From Calliopsis andreniformis (lineage: Eukaryota; Arthropoda; Insecta; Hymenoptera; Andrenidae): DNA of 64,000 nucleotides. The translations under genes were made by a program, and so were the position numbers. Positions within the stretch are counted from its first letter, which is position 1; each line of letters begins with the position of its first letter. Positions 28,198 to 40,870 of this stretch are shown here, piece by piece. The stretch spans positions 26,058,001 to 26,122,000 of the forward strand of contig NW_027480422.1 in NCBI RefSeq assembly GCF_051401765.1. Reading direction: 5' to 3'. The notes beneath the pieces were generated by a model. The model saw nothing but the letters and a program-made list of their open reading frames with translations, was not told the origin of the DNA and searched no databases.

Positions 28198-31100
28198 ATG
28201 GTCATTTCTACGATCCGGGCAACCTAGGCATCACCCTAGGGCGTTGTTCCACCAGAGCGAATAGTTAGGGCCTAAGAAGTCAACGCCTGAAGCATAAAAT
28301 ACAATATAAATACAACATTTTTTCCATCGTATAAAACGAATAATTGCAACCAGTATGAAAGTTATGGTCATTTCTACGTTCCGGGCAATCTAGGCTTCAC
28401 TCTAGGGCGTTGCTCAACCACATCGAATGGTTAGGTCCTAAGAAGTCAACGCCAGAAGCACCAAATACAAAATTAATACAACAGTTTTTCCATCGTATAA
28501 AACGAATAATTGCAACCAGTATGAAAGTTATGGTCATTTATACGTTCCGGGCAACCTAGGCTTCACCCTAGGGCGTTGCTCCACCTGATCGAATCGTTAG
28601 GGCCTAAGAAGTCAACGCCAGAAGCATAAAATACGATGTATGTACAACAGTTTTACCATCGTATAAAATGAATAATCGCAAACAGTGTGAAGGTAATGGC
28701 CATTTCTACGTTCCGAGCAACCTAGGCTTCACTCTAGGGCGTTGCTCCACCAGATCGAATAGTTGGGGCCTTAGGAGTCAACGGTCGAAGCATAAAATAC
28801 AAAATAAGTAGAACAGTTTTTCCATTGTATAAAACGAATAATTGAAACCAGTGTGAAAGTTATGGTCATTTCTACGTACCGCGCAACCTAGGCTTCACCC
28901 TATGACGTTGCTCCACCTGATCAAATAGTTAGGGCCTAAGAAGTAAACGCCAGAAGCACCAAATACAAAATAAATACAACAGTTTTTAAATCGTATAAAG
29001 CGAATAATTGCAACCAGTATGAAAGCTATGGTCATTTCTACGTTCCGGGCAATCTAGGCTTCACTCTAGGGCGTTGCTCAACCACATCGATTAGTTAGGG
29101 CCTAAGAAGTCAACGCCAGAAGCACCAAATACAAAATTAATATAACAGTTTTTCCATCGTATAAAACGAATAATTGCAACCAGTATGAAAGTTATGGTCA
29201 TTTCTACGTTCCTGGCAACCTAGGCTTCACCCTTGGGCGTTGCTCCACCACATCGAATAGCTGCGGCCTGAGAAGTCAACGCCAGAAGCATAAAATACAA
29301 TATAAATACAACAGTTTTTCAATCGTATAACAGGAAGAATTGCAAACAGTGTGAAAAATATGGTCATTTCTACGTTGCGGGCATCCTAGGCTTCACTCTA
29401 GGGCATTGCTCCACCACATCGAATAGCTACGGCCTTAGAAGTCAACGCCATAACTATAAAAAACAATATAAATACAACAGTTTCTCCATTGTGTAAAATG
29501 AATAATTGCAAACAGTGTGGAGGTAAGGGTCATTTCTACTTTCCGGGCAACCTAGGCTTCACTCTAGGGCGTTTCTCCACCACATCGAATAGCTACGCCC
29601 TTAGAAGTCAACGCCTGAAGCATAAAATATAATATAAGTACAACAGTTTTTCCATCGTATAACAGGAATAATTGCAACCAGTGTGAAGGTTATGGTCAAT
29701 TCTACATTCCGGGCAACCTAGGCTTGACTCTAGGGCGTTGCTCCACCAGATCGAATAGTTAGGGACTTAGAATTCGACGCCAGAAACATAAAATACAACA
29801 TAAGTACAACAGTTTCTCCATCGTATAACAGGAATAATTGCAACCAGTGTGAAAGTACAGGTCATTTTTACGTTCCGGGCAACCTAGGCTTCACTCTAGG
29901 GCGTTGGCCCTCCACATCTAACAGCTAGGGCATAAGAACTAAACGCCAGAAGCACCAAATACAAAATAAATACAACAGTTTTTAAATCGTATAAAGCGAA
30001 TAATTGCAACCAGTATGAAAGCTATGGTCATTTCTACGTTCCGGGCAATCTAGGCCTCACCCTAGGGCGTTGCTCCACCTGATCGAATAGTTAGGGCCTA
30101 AGAAGTCAACGCCAGAAGCATAAAATACGATATATGTACAACAGTTTTACCATCGTATAACAGGAATAATTGCAACCAGTGTGAAAGATATGGTCATTTC
30201 TACGATACGGGCAACCTAGGCTGCACTCTAGGGCGTCGTTCCACCACATCGAATAGCTGCGGCCTTAGAAGTCAACGCCAGAAGCATAAAATACAATATA
30301 AATACAACAGTTTTTGAATCGTATAACAGGAATAATTGCAAACAGTGTGAAAGATATGGTCATCTCTACGTTCCGGGCAACCTAGGCTTCACACTAGGGC
30401 GTTGCTCAACCACATCGAATAGCTACGGCCCGAGAAGACAGCGCCATAACTATAAAATACAGTATAAATACAACATTCTATCCATCGTATAAAATGAATA
30501 ATTGCAACCAGTTTGATAGTTATGGTCACTTCTACGTTCCGGGCAACCTAGGCTTCACCCTAGGACGTTGCTCCACCAGATCGAATAGTTAGGGCCTAAG
30601 GAGTCAATGCCTGAAGCATAAAATACGATATATGTACAACAGTTTTTCCATCGCATAAAATGAGTAATTGCAACCAGTGTGAAAGGTATGGTCATTTCTA
30701 CGTTCCGGGCAACCTAGGCTCCACTCTAGGGCGTTTCTCCACCACATCGAATAGCTACGGCCTTAGAAGTCAACGCCTGAAGCATAAAATACGATATATG
30801 TACAACAGTTTTTCCATCGTATAAAACGAATAATTGCAACAAGTGTGAAAGTAATAGCCATTTCTACGTTGCGGGCATCCTAGACTTAACTCTGAGGCAT
30901 TGCTCCACCAGATCAAATAGTTAGGGCCTAAGAAGTCAACGCCAGAAGCATAAAATACAATATAAATACAACAGCTTTTCCATCGTATATAATGTACATT
31001 TGCAAACAGAGTGAAAGTAATGGTCATTTCTACGTTTCGGGCGACCTAGGCTCCACTCTACGGCGTTGCTCCACCAGATGGAACAGCTAGGGCCTTAGAA

Positions 31101-32082
31101 GTCAATGCCAGAAGCATAAAATACAAAATAAATACAACAGTTTTTCCATTGTATAACAAGAATAATTGCAACCAGTGTGAAAGTGATGGTCATGTCTACA
31201 TTCCGGGAAACCTAGGCTTGTCACTAGGGCGTTGTTCCACCAGAGCGAATAGTTAGGGCCTAAGAAGTCAACGCCTGAAGCATAAAATACAATATAAATA
31301 CAACAGTTTTTAAATCGTATAAAGCGAATAATTGCAACCAGTATGAAAGCTATGGCCATTTCTACGTTCCGGGCAATCTAGGCTTCACTCTAGGGCGTTG
31401 CTCAACCACATCGAATAGTTAGGGCCTAAGAAGTCAACGCCAGAAGCACCAAATACAAAATTAATACAACAGTTTTTCCATCGTATAAATCGAATAATTG
31501 CAACCAGTATGAAAGTTATGGTCATTTCTACGTTCCGGGCAACCTAGGCTTCACCCTAGGGCGTTGCTCCACCACATCGAATAGCTGCGGCCTTAGAAGT
31601 CAACGCCAGAAGCATAAAATACAATATAAATACAACAGTTTTTCAATCGTATAACAGGAAGAATTGCAAACAGTGTGAAAAATATGGTCATTTCTACGTT
31701 GCGGGCATCCTAGGCTTCACTCTAGGGCATTGCTCCACCACATCGAATAGCTACGGCCTGAGAAGTCAACGCCATATCTATAAAAAACAATATAAATACA
31801 ACAGCTTCTCCATTGTGTAAAATGAATAATTGCAAACAGTGTGGAGGTAAGGGTCATTTCTACTTTCCGGGCAACCTAGGCTTCACTCTAGGGCGTTTCT
31901 CCACCATATCGAATAGCTACGCCCTTAGAAGTCAACGCCTGAAGCATAAAATATAATATAAGTACAACAGTTTTTCCATCGTATAACAGGAATAATTGCA
32001 ACCAGTGTGAAAGTGATGGTCATTTCTACATTCCGGGCAACCTAGGCTTGACTCTAGGGCGTTGCTCCACCAGATCGAATAG
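28198..32082 (+). repeat. 27-monomer HOR, copy 2, broken off after about 23 monomers
   Basis: Follows copy 1 to CCACCAGATCGAATAGTT near 32,082. Copy 1 then has AGGGACTTAGAATTCGACG, while this copy has GGGGCCTTAGAAGTCAACG and continues like 8.0-9.9 kb. The copy-1 tail reappears 7 monomers later (about 33,246, shift about 5,644 bp from 27,601). Either copy 1 lost a 1,162-bp segment or copy 2 gained one. Confidence 0.85.
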
Positions 32083-35000
32083 TTGGGGCCTTAGAAGTCA
32101 ACGCCCGAAGCATAAAATACAACATAAGTACAACAGTTTTTCCATCGTATAACAGGAAGAATTGCAAACAGTGTGAAAAATATGGTCATTTCTACGTTAC
32201 GGGCATCCTAGGCTTCACTCTAGGGCATTGCTCCACCACATCGAATAGCTACGGCCTTAGAAGTCAACGCCATAACTATAAAAAACAATATAAATACAAC
32301 AGTTTCTCCATTGTGTAAAATGAATAATTGCAAACAGTGTGGAGGTAGGGGTCATTTCTACTTTCCGGGCAACCTAGGCTTCACTCTAGGGCGTTTCTCC
32401 ACCACATCGAATAGCTACGCCCTTAGAAGTCAACGCCTGAAGCATAAAATATAATATAAGTACAACAGTTTTTCCATCGTATAACAGGAATAATTGCAAC
32501 CAGTGTGAAGGTTATGGTCAATTCTACATTCCGGGCAACCTAGGCTTCACTCTAGGGCGTTGCACCACCAGATCGAATAGTTGGGGCCTTAGAAGTCAAC
32601 GCCCGAAGCATAAAATACAACATAAATAGAGCAGTTTTTCCATTGTATAAAACGAACAATTGAAACCAGTGTGAAAGTTATGGTCATTTCTACGTTCCGC
32701 GCAACCTAGGCTTCACCCCTGGGCGTTGCTCCACCAGATCGAATAGTTAGGGCCTAAGAAGTCAATGCCAGAATCATAAAATACGATATATGTACAACAG
32801 CTTTTCCATCGCATAAAATGAGTAATTGCAACCAGTGTGAAAGTAATAGCCATTTCTACGTTGCGGGCATCCTAGACTTAACTCTGAGGCATTGCTACAC
32901 CAGATCGAATACAGAGGGCCTTAGAAGTCAACGCCAGAAGTATAAAGTACAATCAAAATCCAACAGTTTGTCCATCGTGTAGCTGGAATAATTGCAACCA
33001 GAGTGAAAGTAATGGTCACTTCTACGTGTCGGGCGACCTAGGCTCCAGTCTAGGGCGTTGCTCCACCAGATGGAATAGCTAGGGCCTTAGAAGTCAATGA
33101 CAGAAGCATAAAATACAAAATAAATACAACAGTTTTTCCATCGTAGAACAAGAATAATTGCAACCAGTGTGAAAGTGATGGTCATTTCTACATTCCGGGC
33201 AACCTAGGCTTGACTCTAGGGCGTTGCTCCACCAGATCGAATAGTTAGGGACTTAGAATTCGACGCCAGAAGCATAAAATACAACATAAGTACAACAGTT
33301 TTTCCATCGTATAACAGGAATAATTGCAACCAGTGTGAAAGTACAGGTCATTTTTACGTTCCGGGCAACCTAGGCTTCACTCTAGGGCGTTGGCCCTCCA
33401 CATCTAACAGTTAGGGCATAAGAAGTAAACGCCAGAAGCACCAAATACAAAATAAATACAACAGTTCTTAAATCGTATAAAGCGAATAATTGCAACCAGT
33501 ATGAAAGCTATGGTCATTTCTACGTTCCGGGCAATCTAGGCCTCACCCTAGGGCGTTGCTCCACCTGATCGAATAGTTAGGGCCTAAGAAGTCAACGCCA
33601 GAAGCATAAAATACGATATATGTACAACAGTTTTACCATCGTATAACAGGAATAATTGCAACCAGTGTGAAAGATATGGTCATTTCTACGATACGGGCAA
33701 CCTAGGCTGCACTCTAGGGCGTCGTTCCACCACATCGAATAGCTGCGGCCTTAGAAGTCAACGCCAGAAGCATAAAATACAATATAAATACAACAGTTTT
33801 TGAATCGTATAACAGGAATAATTGCAAACAGTGTGAAAGATATGGTCATTTCTACGTTCCGGGCAACCTAGGCTACACTCTAGGGCGTGGCTCCACCACA
33901 TCGAATAGCTAGGGCCTTAGAAGTCAATGCCAGAAGCATAAAATGCCATATAAATACAACAGTTGTTCCACTGTATAATATGAATAATTGCAAACAGTGT
34001 GAAAAATATGGTCATTTCTACGTTGCGGGCATCCTAGGCTTCACTCTAGGGCATTGCTCCACCACATCGAATAGCTACGGCCTGAGAAGTCAACGCCATA
34101 ACTATAAAAAACAATATAAATACAACAGTTTCTCCATTGTGTAAAATGAATAATTGCAAACAGTGTGGAGGTAAGGGTCATTTCTACTTTCCGGGCAACC
34201 TAGGCTTCACTCTAGGGCGTTTCTCCACCATATCGAATAGCTACGCCCTTAGAAGTCAACGCCTGAAGCATAAAATATAATATAAGTACAACAGTTTTTC
34301 CATCGTATAACAGGAATAATTGCAACCAGTGTGAAAGTGATGGTCATTTCTACATTCCGGGCAACCTAGGCTTGACTCTAGGGCGTTGCTCCATCAGATC
34401 GAATAGTTAGGGACTTAGAATTCGACGCCAGAAGCATAAAATACAACATAAGTACAACAGTTTTTCCATCGTATAACAGGAATAATTGCAACCAGTGTGA
34501 AAGTACAGGTTATTTTTACGTTCCGGGCAACCTAGGCTTCACTCGAGGGCGTTGGCCCTCCACATCTAACAGTTAGGGCATAAGAAGTAAACGCCAGAAG
34601 CACCAAATACAAAATAAATACAACAGTTTTTCAATCGTATAACAGGAAGAATTGCAAACAGTGTGAAAAATATGGTCATTTCTACGGTTCGGGCATCCTA
34701 GGCTTCACTCTAGGGCATTGCTCCACCACATCGAATACCTACGGCCTTAGAAGTCAACGCCATAACTATAAAAAAACAATATAAATACAACAGTTTCTCC
34801 ATTGTGTAAAATGAATAATTGCAAACAGTGTGGAGGTAAGGGTCATTTCTACTTTCCGGGCAACCTAGGCTTCACTCTAGGGCGTTTCTCCACCACATCG
34901 AATAGCTACGCCCTTAGAAGTCAACGCCTGAAGCATAAAATATAATATAAGTACAACAGTTTTTCCATCGTATAACAGGAATAATTGCAACCAGCGTGAA

Positions 35001-35965
35001 GGTTATGGTCAATTCTACATTCCGGGCAACCTAGGCTTGACTCTAGGGCGTTGCTCCACCAGATCGAATAGTTAGGGACTTAGAATTCGATGCCAGAAGC
35101 ATAAAATACAACATAAGTACAACAGTTTTTCCATCGTATAACAGGAATAATTGCAACCAGTGTGAAAGTACAGGTCATTTTTACGTTCCGGGCAACCTAG
35201 GCTTCACTCTAGGGCGTTGGCCCTCCACATCTAACAGTTAGGGCATAAGAAGTAAACGCCAGAAGCACCAAATACAAAATAAATACAACAGTTTTTCAAT
35301 CGCATAACAGGAAGAATTGCAAACAGTGTGAAAAATATGGTCATTTCTACGTTACGGGCATCCTAGGCTTCACTCTAGGGCATTGCTCCACCACATCGAA
35401 TAGCTACGGCCTTAGAAGTCAACGCCATAACTATAAAAAACAATATAAATACAACAGTTTCTCCATTGTGTAAAATGAATAATTGCAAACAGTGTGGAGG
35501 TAAGGGTCATTTCTACTTTCCGGGCAACCTAGGCTTCACTCTAGGGCGTTTCTCCACCACATCGAATAGCTACGCCCTTAGAAGTCAACGCCTGAAGCAT
35601 AAAATATAATATAAGTACAACAGTTTTTCCATCGTATAACAGGAATAATTGCAACCAGTGTGAAGGCTATGGTCAATTCTACATTCCGGGCAACCTAGGC
35701 TTCACTCTAGGGCGTTGCTCCACCAGATCGAATAGTTGGGGCCTTAGAAGTCAACGCCCGAAGCATAAAATACAACATAAATAGAACAGTTTTTCCACTG
35801 TATAAAACGAACAATTGAAACCAGTGTGAAAGTTATGGTCATTTCTACGTTCCGCGCATCCTAGGCTTCACCCCTGGGCGTTGCTCCACCAGATCGAATA
35901 GTTAGGGCCTAAGAAGTCAATGCCAGAATCATAAAATACGATATATGTACAACAGCTTTTCCATC
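32083..35965 (+). repeat. Satellite block duplicating 8.0-9.9 kb and 11.1-12.1 kb
   Basis: 32,083-33,994 belongs to the 24,071-bp-shift duplicate of the early block. 34,051-35,039 is the 22,909-bp-shift duplicate of 11,142-12,130. The join near 33,990 omits what lies at 9,923-11,142 in the other copy (7 monomers). The unit with GTGAAAAATATGG then GTGTGGAGGTAAGGGTC recurs about every 4 monomers between 34.0 and 35.7 kb. Confidence 0.75.
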
Positions 35966-38140
35966 GCATAAAATGAGTAATTGCAACCAGTGTGAAAGTA
36001 ACGGACATTTCTACGTTCCGGGCATCCTAGACTTAACACTGAGGCATTCCTCCACCAGACCCAATACATAGGGCCTTAAAAGACAACGCCAGAAGCATAA
36101 AGTACATTAAAAATCCAACAGTTTGTCCATCGTATAACAGGAATAATTGCCTCCAGTGTGAAAGTAATGGTCATTTCCACGTTTCGGGCAACCTAGGCTT
36201 CACTCTAGGGCATTGCTCCACCACATCGAATAGCTACGGCCTTAGAAGTCAACGCCAGAAGCATAAAATACGATATATGTACAACAGTTTTTCCATCGCA
36301 TAAAATGAGTAATTGCAACCAGTGTGAAAGTAACGGACATTTCTACGTTCCGGGCATCCTAGACTTAACACTGAGGCATTGCTCCACCAGATCGAATACA
36401 TAGGGCCTTAGAAGTCAACGCCAGAAGCATAAAGTACATTAAAAATCCAACAGTTTGTCCATCGTATAACAGGAATAATTGCCACCAGTGTGAAAGTGAT
36501 GGTCAATTCTGCATTCCGGGCAACCTAGGCTTCACTCTAGGGCGTTGCTCCTCCAGATAGAATAGTTAGGGCCCAGGAAGTCAACGCCAGAAGCATAAAA
36601 TACAATATAAATACAGCAGTTTTTCACTTGTATAACAGGAATTATTACAACCAGTGTGAAAGCTATGGTCATTTCTACTTTCCGGGCAACCTAGGCTTCA
36701 CTCTAGGGCGTTGCTCCACCACATCGAATAGCTGCGGCCTTAGAAGTCAACGCCACAAGCATAAAATACAATATAAATACAACAGTTTCTCAACCGTATA
36801 ACAGGAATAATTGCAAACAGTGTGAAAAATATGGTCATTTCTACGTTGCGGGCATCCTAGACTTCACTCTAGGGCATTGCTCCACCACATCGAATAGCTA
36901 CGGCCTTAGAAGTCAACGCCATAACTATAAAAAACAATATAAATACAACAGTTTCTCCATTGTATAAAATGAATAATTGCAAACAGTGTGGAGGTAATGG
37001 TCATTTCTACTTTCCGGGCAACCTAGGCTTCACTCTAGGGCGTTTCTCCACCACATCGAATAGCTACGCCCTTAGAAGTCAACGCCTGAAGCATAAAATA
37101 TAATATAAGTACAACAGTTTTTCCATCGTATAACAGGAATAATTTCAACCAGTGTGAAGATAATGGTCAATTCTACATTCCGGGCAACCTAGGCTTCGCT
37201 CTAGGGCGTTACTCCACCAGATCGAATAGTTGGGGCCTTAGAAGTCAACGCCCGAAGCATAAAATACAAAATAAATAGAACAGTTTGTCCATTGTATAAA
37301 ACGAACAATTGAAACCAGTGTGAAAGCTATGGTCATTTCTACGTTCCGCGCAACCTAGGCTTCACCCCTGGGCGTTGCTCCACCAGATCGAATAGTTAGG
37401 GCCTAAGAAGTCAATGCCAGAAGCATAAAATACGATATATGTACAACAGCTTTTCCATCGCATAAAATGAGTAATTGCAACCAGTGTGAAAGTAACGGAC
37501 ATTTCTACGTTCCGGGCATCCTAGACTTAACACTGAGGCATTGCTCCACCAGATCGAATACATAGGGCCTTAGAAGTCAACGCCAGAAGCATAAAGTACA
37601 TTAAAAATCCAACAGTTTGTCCATTGTATAACAGGAATAATTGCCTCCAGTGTGAAAGTGATGGTCATTTCTGCATTCCGGGCAACCTAGGCTTCACTCT
37701 AGGGCGTTGCTCCTCCAGATAGAATAGTTAGGGCCCAGGAAGTCAACGCCAGAAGCATAAAATACAATATAAATACAACAGTTTTTCAATCGTATAACAG
37801 GAATAATTGCAAACAGTGTGAAAAATATGGTTATTTCTACGTTGCGGGCATCCTAGGCTTCACTCTAGGGCATTGCTCCACCACATCGAATAGCTACGGC
37901 CTTAGAAGCCAACGCCATTACTATAAAAAACAATATAAATACAACAGCTTCTCCATTGGATAAAATGAATGATTGCAAACAGTGTGGAGGTAATGGTCAT
38001 TTCTACTTTCCGGGCAACCTAGGCTTCACTCTAGGGCGTTTCTCCACCACATCGAATAGCTACGCCCTTAGAAGTCAACGCCTGAAGCATAAAATATTAT
38101 ATAAGTACAACAGTTTTTCCATCGTATAACAGGAATAATT
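35966..38140 (+). repeat. Transitional 7-monomer HOR block
   Basis: AAATGAGTAATTGCAACCAG followed by AACACTGAGGCATT occurs at 35,971, 36,303 and 37,465, spaced 2 and 7 monomers apart. The variants GCCTCCAGTGTG, AACGGACATTTC and TTTTTCACTTGTATAACAGG recur in the right domain at 44.76-45.3, 48.1-48.6 and 52.57-53.1 kb. This block is the nearest left-side relative of that domain. Confidence 0.75.
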
Positions 38141-40870
38141 GCAACCAGTGTGAAAGACATGGTCATTTCTACGCTCCAGGCAACCTAGGCTTCACTCTAG
38201 GGCGTTGCTCCACCACATCGAATTGCTACGGCCTTAGGAGTCAACGCCAGAGGCATAAAATACGATATATGTACAACAGTTTTGCCATCGTATAAAATGA
38301 ATAATTGCAAACAGTGTGGAGGTAAGGGTTATTTCTACTTTCCGGGCAACCTAGGCTTCTCTCTAGGGCGTTTCTCCACCACATCGAATAGCTACGCCCT
38401 TAGAAGTCAACGCCTGAAGCATAAAATATAATATAAGTACAACAGTTTTTCCATCGTATAACAGGAATAATTGCAACCAGTGTGAAGGTTATGGTCAATT
38501 CTACATTCCGGGCAACCTAGGCTTCACTCTAGGGCGTTGTTCCACCAGATCGAATAGTTGGGGCCTTAGAAGTCTACGCCCGAAGCATAAAATACTGTAA
38601 AAATACAACAGTTTTTCCAGCGTATAACGGGAATAATTGCAACCAGTGTCAAAGTGACGGTCATTTCCACGTTCCGGGCAACCGAGGCTTCACTCTAGGG
38701 CGTTGGTCCACCAGATCCAATAGTTAGGGCACAAGAAGTCAACGCCAGGAGCACCAAATACAAAATAAATGCAACAGTTTTTCCATTGTATAAAACGAAT
38801 AATTGCAAACAGTGTGAAAGTTATGGTCATTTCTACGTTCCGGGCACCCTAGGCTTCACTCCAGGGCGTTGCTCCACCAGATCGAATAGCTAGGACCTTA
38901 GAAGTCAACGCCACAAGCATAAGATACAATATAAATACAACAGTTTTTCTACCTTATAACAGGAATAATTGCATCCAGTGTGAAAGATATGGTTATTTCT
39001 ACGTCCGCGGCGACCTAGGCTTTATTCTAGGGCGTTGGGCCACCAGATCGAATAGTTAGGGCCTAAGAAGTTAACGCCAGAAGCATAAAATACGATATAT
39101 GTACAACAGTTTTTCCATCGTATAAAACGAATAATTGCAACCTGTGTGAAAGTAATGGCCACTTCTACGTTCCGGGCAACCTAGGCTTCACTCTAGGGCG
39201 TTGCTCCACCACATCGAATAGGTACGGCCTTAGAAGTCAACGCCTGAAGCATAAAATATAACATAAATACAACAGTTTTTCCATCGTATAACAGGAATAA
39301 TTGCAACCAGTGTGAAGGTAATGGTCATTTCTACGTTCCGGGTATCCTAGACTTAACCCTGAGACATCGCTCCACCAGATCGAATACATAGGGCCTTAGA
39401 AGTCAACGCCAGAAGAATAAAGTAGAATAAAAATCCAACAGTTTGTTCATCGTATATCAGGAATAATTGCAACCAGTGTGAAAGTAATTGTCATTTCTAC
39501 GTTCCGAACAACCTAGGTATCGCACTAGGGAGTTGCACCACCACATCGCATAGTTAGGGCCTTAGAAGTGAATGCCAGATGCATAAAATACAATATAGAT
39601 AGAACAGTTTTTCCATTGTATAAAACGAATAATTGCAACCAGTGTGATAGTTATGGTCATTTCTACGTTCCGGGCAACCCAGGCTGCACTCTAGCGCGTT
39701 GCTCGTCCAGATCGAATAGTTAGTGCCTTAGAAGTCAACGCCCGAAGCATAAAATACAAAATAAATACAACAGTTTTTCCATTGTATAGTACGAATAATT
39801 GCAACCAGTGTGAAAATTATCGTCATTTCTGTGTTCCGGGCAATCTAGGCTTCACTCTAGGGCGTTGCTCCACCAGATCGAATAGTTAGGGCCTAAGAAG
39901 TCAACGCCAGATGCCTGAAATACAGTATAAATACAACAGGTTTTCCTTGGTATAGCATGAATAATTGCAAACAGTGTGAAAGTAATGGTCATTTCTACGT
40001 GTCGGGCAACCTATGCTTCACTCTAGGGCGCAGCTCCACCAGAACGAATATCTAGGGCCTTAGAAGTCAACGCCAGAAGCATAAAGTACAATAAAAATCC
40101 AACAGTTTGTTCATCGTATGACAGGAATAATAGCAACCAGTGTGAAAGTAATTGTCATTTCCACGTTACGGGCAACCTAGGTTTCGCTCTAGGGCGTTGC
40201 ACCACCGCATCGAATAGTTAGGGCCTTAGAAGTGAATGCCAGATGCATGAAGTACAATATAAATAGAACAGTTTTTCCATTGTATAAAACGAATAATTGC
40301 AACCAGTGTGATAGTTATGGTCATTTCTACGTTCCGGGCAACCCAGGCTGCACTCTAGGGCGCTGCTCCGCCAGATCGAATTGCTAGGGCCTTAGAAGTC
40401 AACGCCAGAAGCATAAAATACAATAAAAATACAACAGCTTTTCCATCGTATAAAAGGCATAATTGCAACCAGTGTGAAAGTAATGGCCATTTCTACGTTC
40501 CGGGCAACCTAGGCTTCACTCTAGGGCGTTGCTCCACCACATCGAATAGCTACGGCCTTAGAGGTCAACGCCTGAAGCATAAAATACAATAAAAATACCA
40601 CAGTTTTTCCATCGTATAAAATGAATAATTGCAAACAGTGTGGAAGTAATGGTCATTTCTACGTTCCGGGCAACCTGGGCTTCACTCTAGGGCGTTGCTC
40701 GGCCAAATCGAATAGCTAGGGACTTAGAAGTCAACGCCAGAAGCATAAAGTACAATAAAAATACAACAGCTTTTCCATCGTATAAAAGGGATAATTGCAA
40801 CCAGTGTGAAAGTTATGGTCATTTCTACGTTCCGGGCAACCTAGGCTTCACTCTAGGGCGTTGCTCCACC
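38141..40870 (+). repeat. Diverged satellite island between the two HOR domains
   Basis: Units stay in the 166-bp register but carry many private substitutions, such as GCAACCGAGGC near 38,680, CGTCCGCGGCGACC near 39,003, TTCCGAACAACC near 39,504 and GGGCGCAGC near 40,026. I found no near-identical partner for most of it. Some individual monomers (CATCGTATATCAGG, AATTGTCATTTC) resemble those at 50.0-50.3 kb. This pattern fits older sequence that has escaped recent homogenisation. Confidence 0.65.
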
